DNA of 14,722 nucleotides from an uncultured Mollicutes bacterium. Lineage in GTDB: Bacteria > Bacillota_I > Bacilli_A > RFN20 > CAG-826. The position numbers and the translations under genes were made by a program. Position 1 is the stretch's first letter, and each line of letters begins with the position of its first letter. A model generated the notes under the pieces. The model made no database searches, was not told the DNA's origin, and saw only the letters and a list, made by a program, of their open reading frames with translations. Positions 14,569 to 14,722 of the stretch are shown in pieces. Location of the stretch: contig CALBGF010000135.1 of assembly GCA_937893635.1 (NCBI GenBank), forward strand, positions 1-14,722. Direction: 5' to 3'.

Positions 14569-14722
14569 ATGAAAAACAAAAAGGAAAATTGGTTTACCAA
14601 AATTTATGGACCAGTAACCAAAGGATGGATTATTAATCGCTCCATTTGTTGCGCGGTCATGGTTGGCTTAATTGTGGCAATTAACATTGGTAACTCTGTT
14701 ATTAACACTTACGCTAACCAAA
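14569..14722 (+). CDS. N-terminus of a membrane or exported protein (partial)
   Basis: 51 codons are visible before the right edge. ATG 14569 has AAGGAGG (14557-14563) 5 nt upstream. The sequence opens with a basic, Trp-containing stretch (MKNKKENWFTKIYGPVTKGW), followed by a hydrophobic segment at about residues 29-43 (AVMVGLIVAINIGNS). This could be a signal anchor or the first helix of a multi-span transporter. I recognise no family. Being directly after the two-component genes, it is a candidate target or partner of that system. Confidence 0.8.
   Translation, partial: MKNKKENWFTKIYGPVTKGWIINRSICCAVMVGLIVAINIGNSVINTYANQ

Noticed and set aside
1..14722. Possible Mollicutes genetic code (TGA=Trp), since no gene here ends in TGA
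   Set aside because: All Trp codons in the genes are TGG, and no reading frame is extended by reading TGA through. With about a dozen stops, absence of TGA can be chance in AT-rich DNA.

Overview
The window is AT-rich Gram-positive bacterial DNA. It most resembles a gut Bacillota of the Erysipelotrichia/Mollicutes-related type (inference). The basis is strong Shine-Dalgarno sites, lipobox lipoproteins, a DUF6273/InlB-repeat surface protein, a GHKL/LytTR two-component pair, and A/T-ending codons. Tryptophan is always TGG and no gene has an in-frame TGA, so there is no sign of the Mycoplasma TGA=Trp code. I see no rRNA, tRNA, CRISPR array, IS element or phage module.

Layout. (1) 1-3693: a gene leaving the left edge on the minus strand (first 9 codons only), then a rightward cluster of three exported proteins. 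These are an unrecognised protein with a signal peptide, a 685-aa mosaic lipoprotein (S/T/N linker, beta domains, InlB-type repeat, DUF6273) and a 201-aa lipoprotein. A bidirectional terminator closes the cluster. (2) 3706-3918: a small zinc-ribbon protein on the minus strand. (3) 4080-7414: a two-gene operon of a 731-aa membrane-anchored, beta-rich acidic protein and an MscS-type mechanosensitive channel, ending in a bidirectional hairpin. (4) 7422-9751: on the minus strand, a membrane-anchored GH5 glycosidase downstream of a LysR regulator. (5) 9822-12089: divergent from LysR, an AEC-family carboxylate transporter and a D-2-hydroxyacid (D-lactate-type) dehydrogenase, then a terminator. (6) 12230-14722: a LytTR response regulator, its GHKL histidine kinase, a 177-nt gap, and the first 51 codons of a membrane or exported protein cut by the right edge.

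How the parts may work together. LysR, AEC transporter and dehydrogenase form a plausible 2-hydroxy/2-oxo acid module, with two divergent promoters interleaved in a 130-bp gap. The kinase and LytTR regulator form an AgrC/AgrA-like signalling pair, and the gene after them is a candidate target. The large surface protein translationally adjacent to an MscS channel is the least expected pairing here. Several upstream regions share a TTGCTT -35 element, and three share the longer CTTGCTTTTTA string.

Six starts were moved downstream of the longest ORF because a purine-rich Shine-Dalgarno lies at or inside the longer start (genes at 2925, 6339, 8813, 9882, 11037) or because spacing decides it (GTG at 3918, where the longer start was kept). 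All functions are read from motifs by eye, without any database search.
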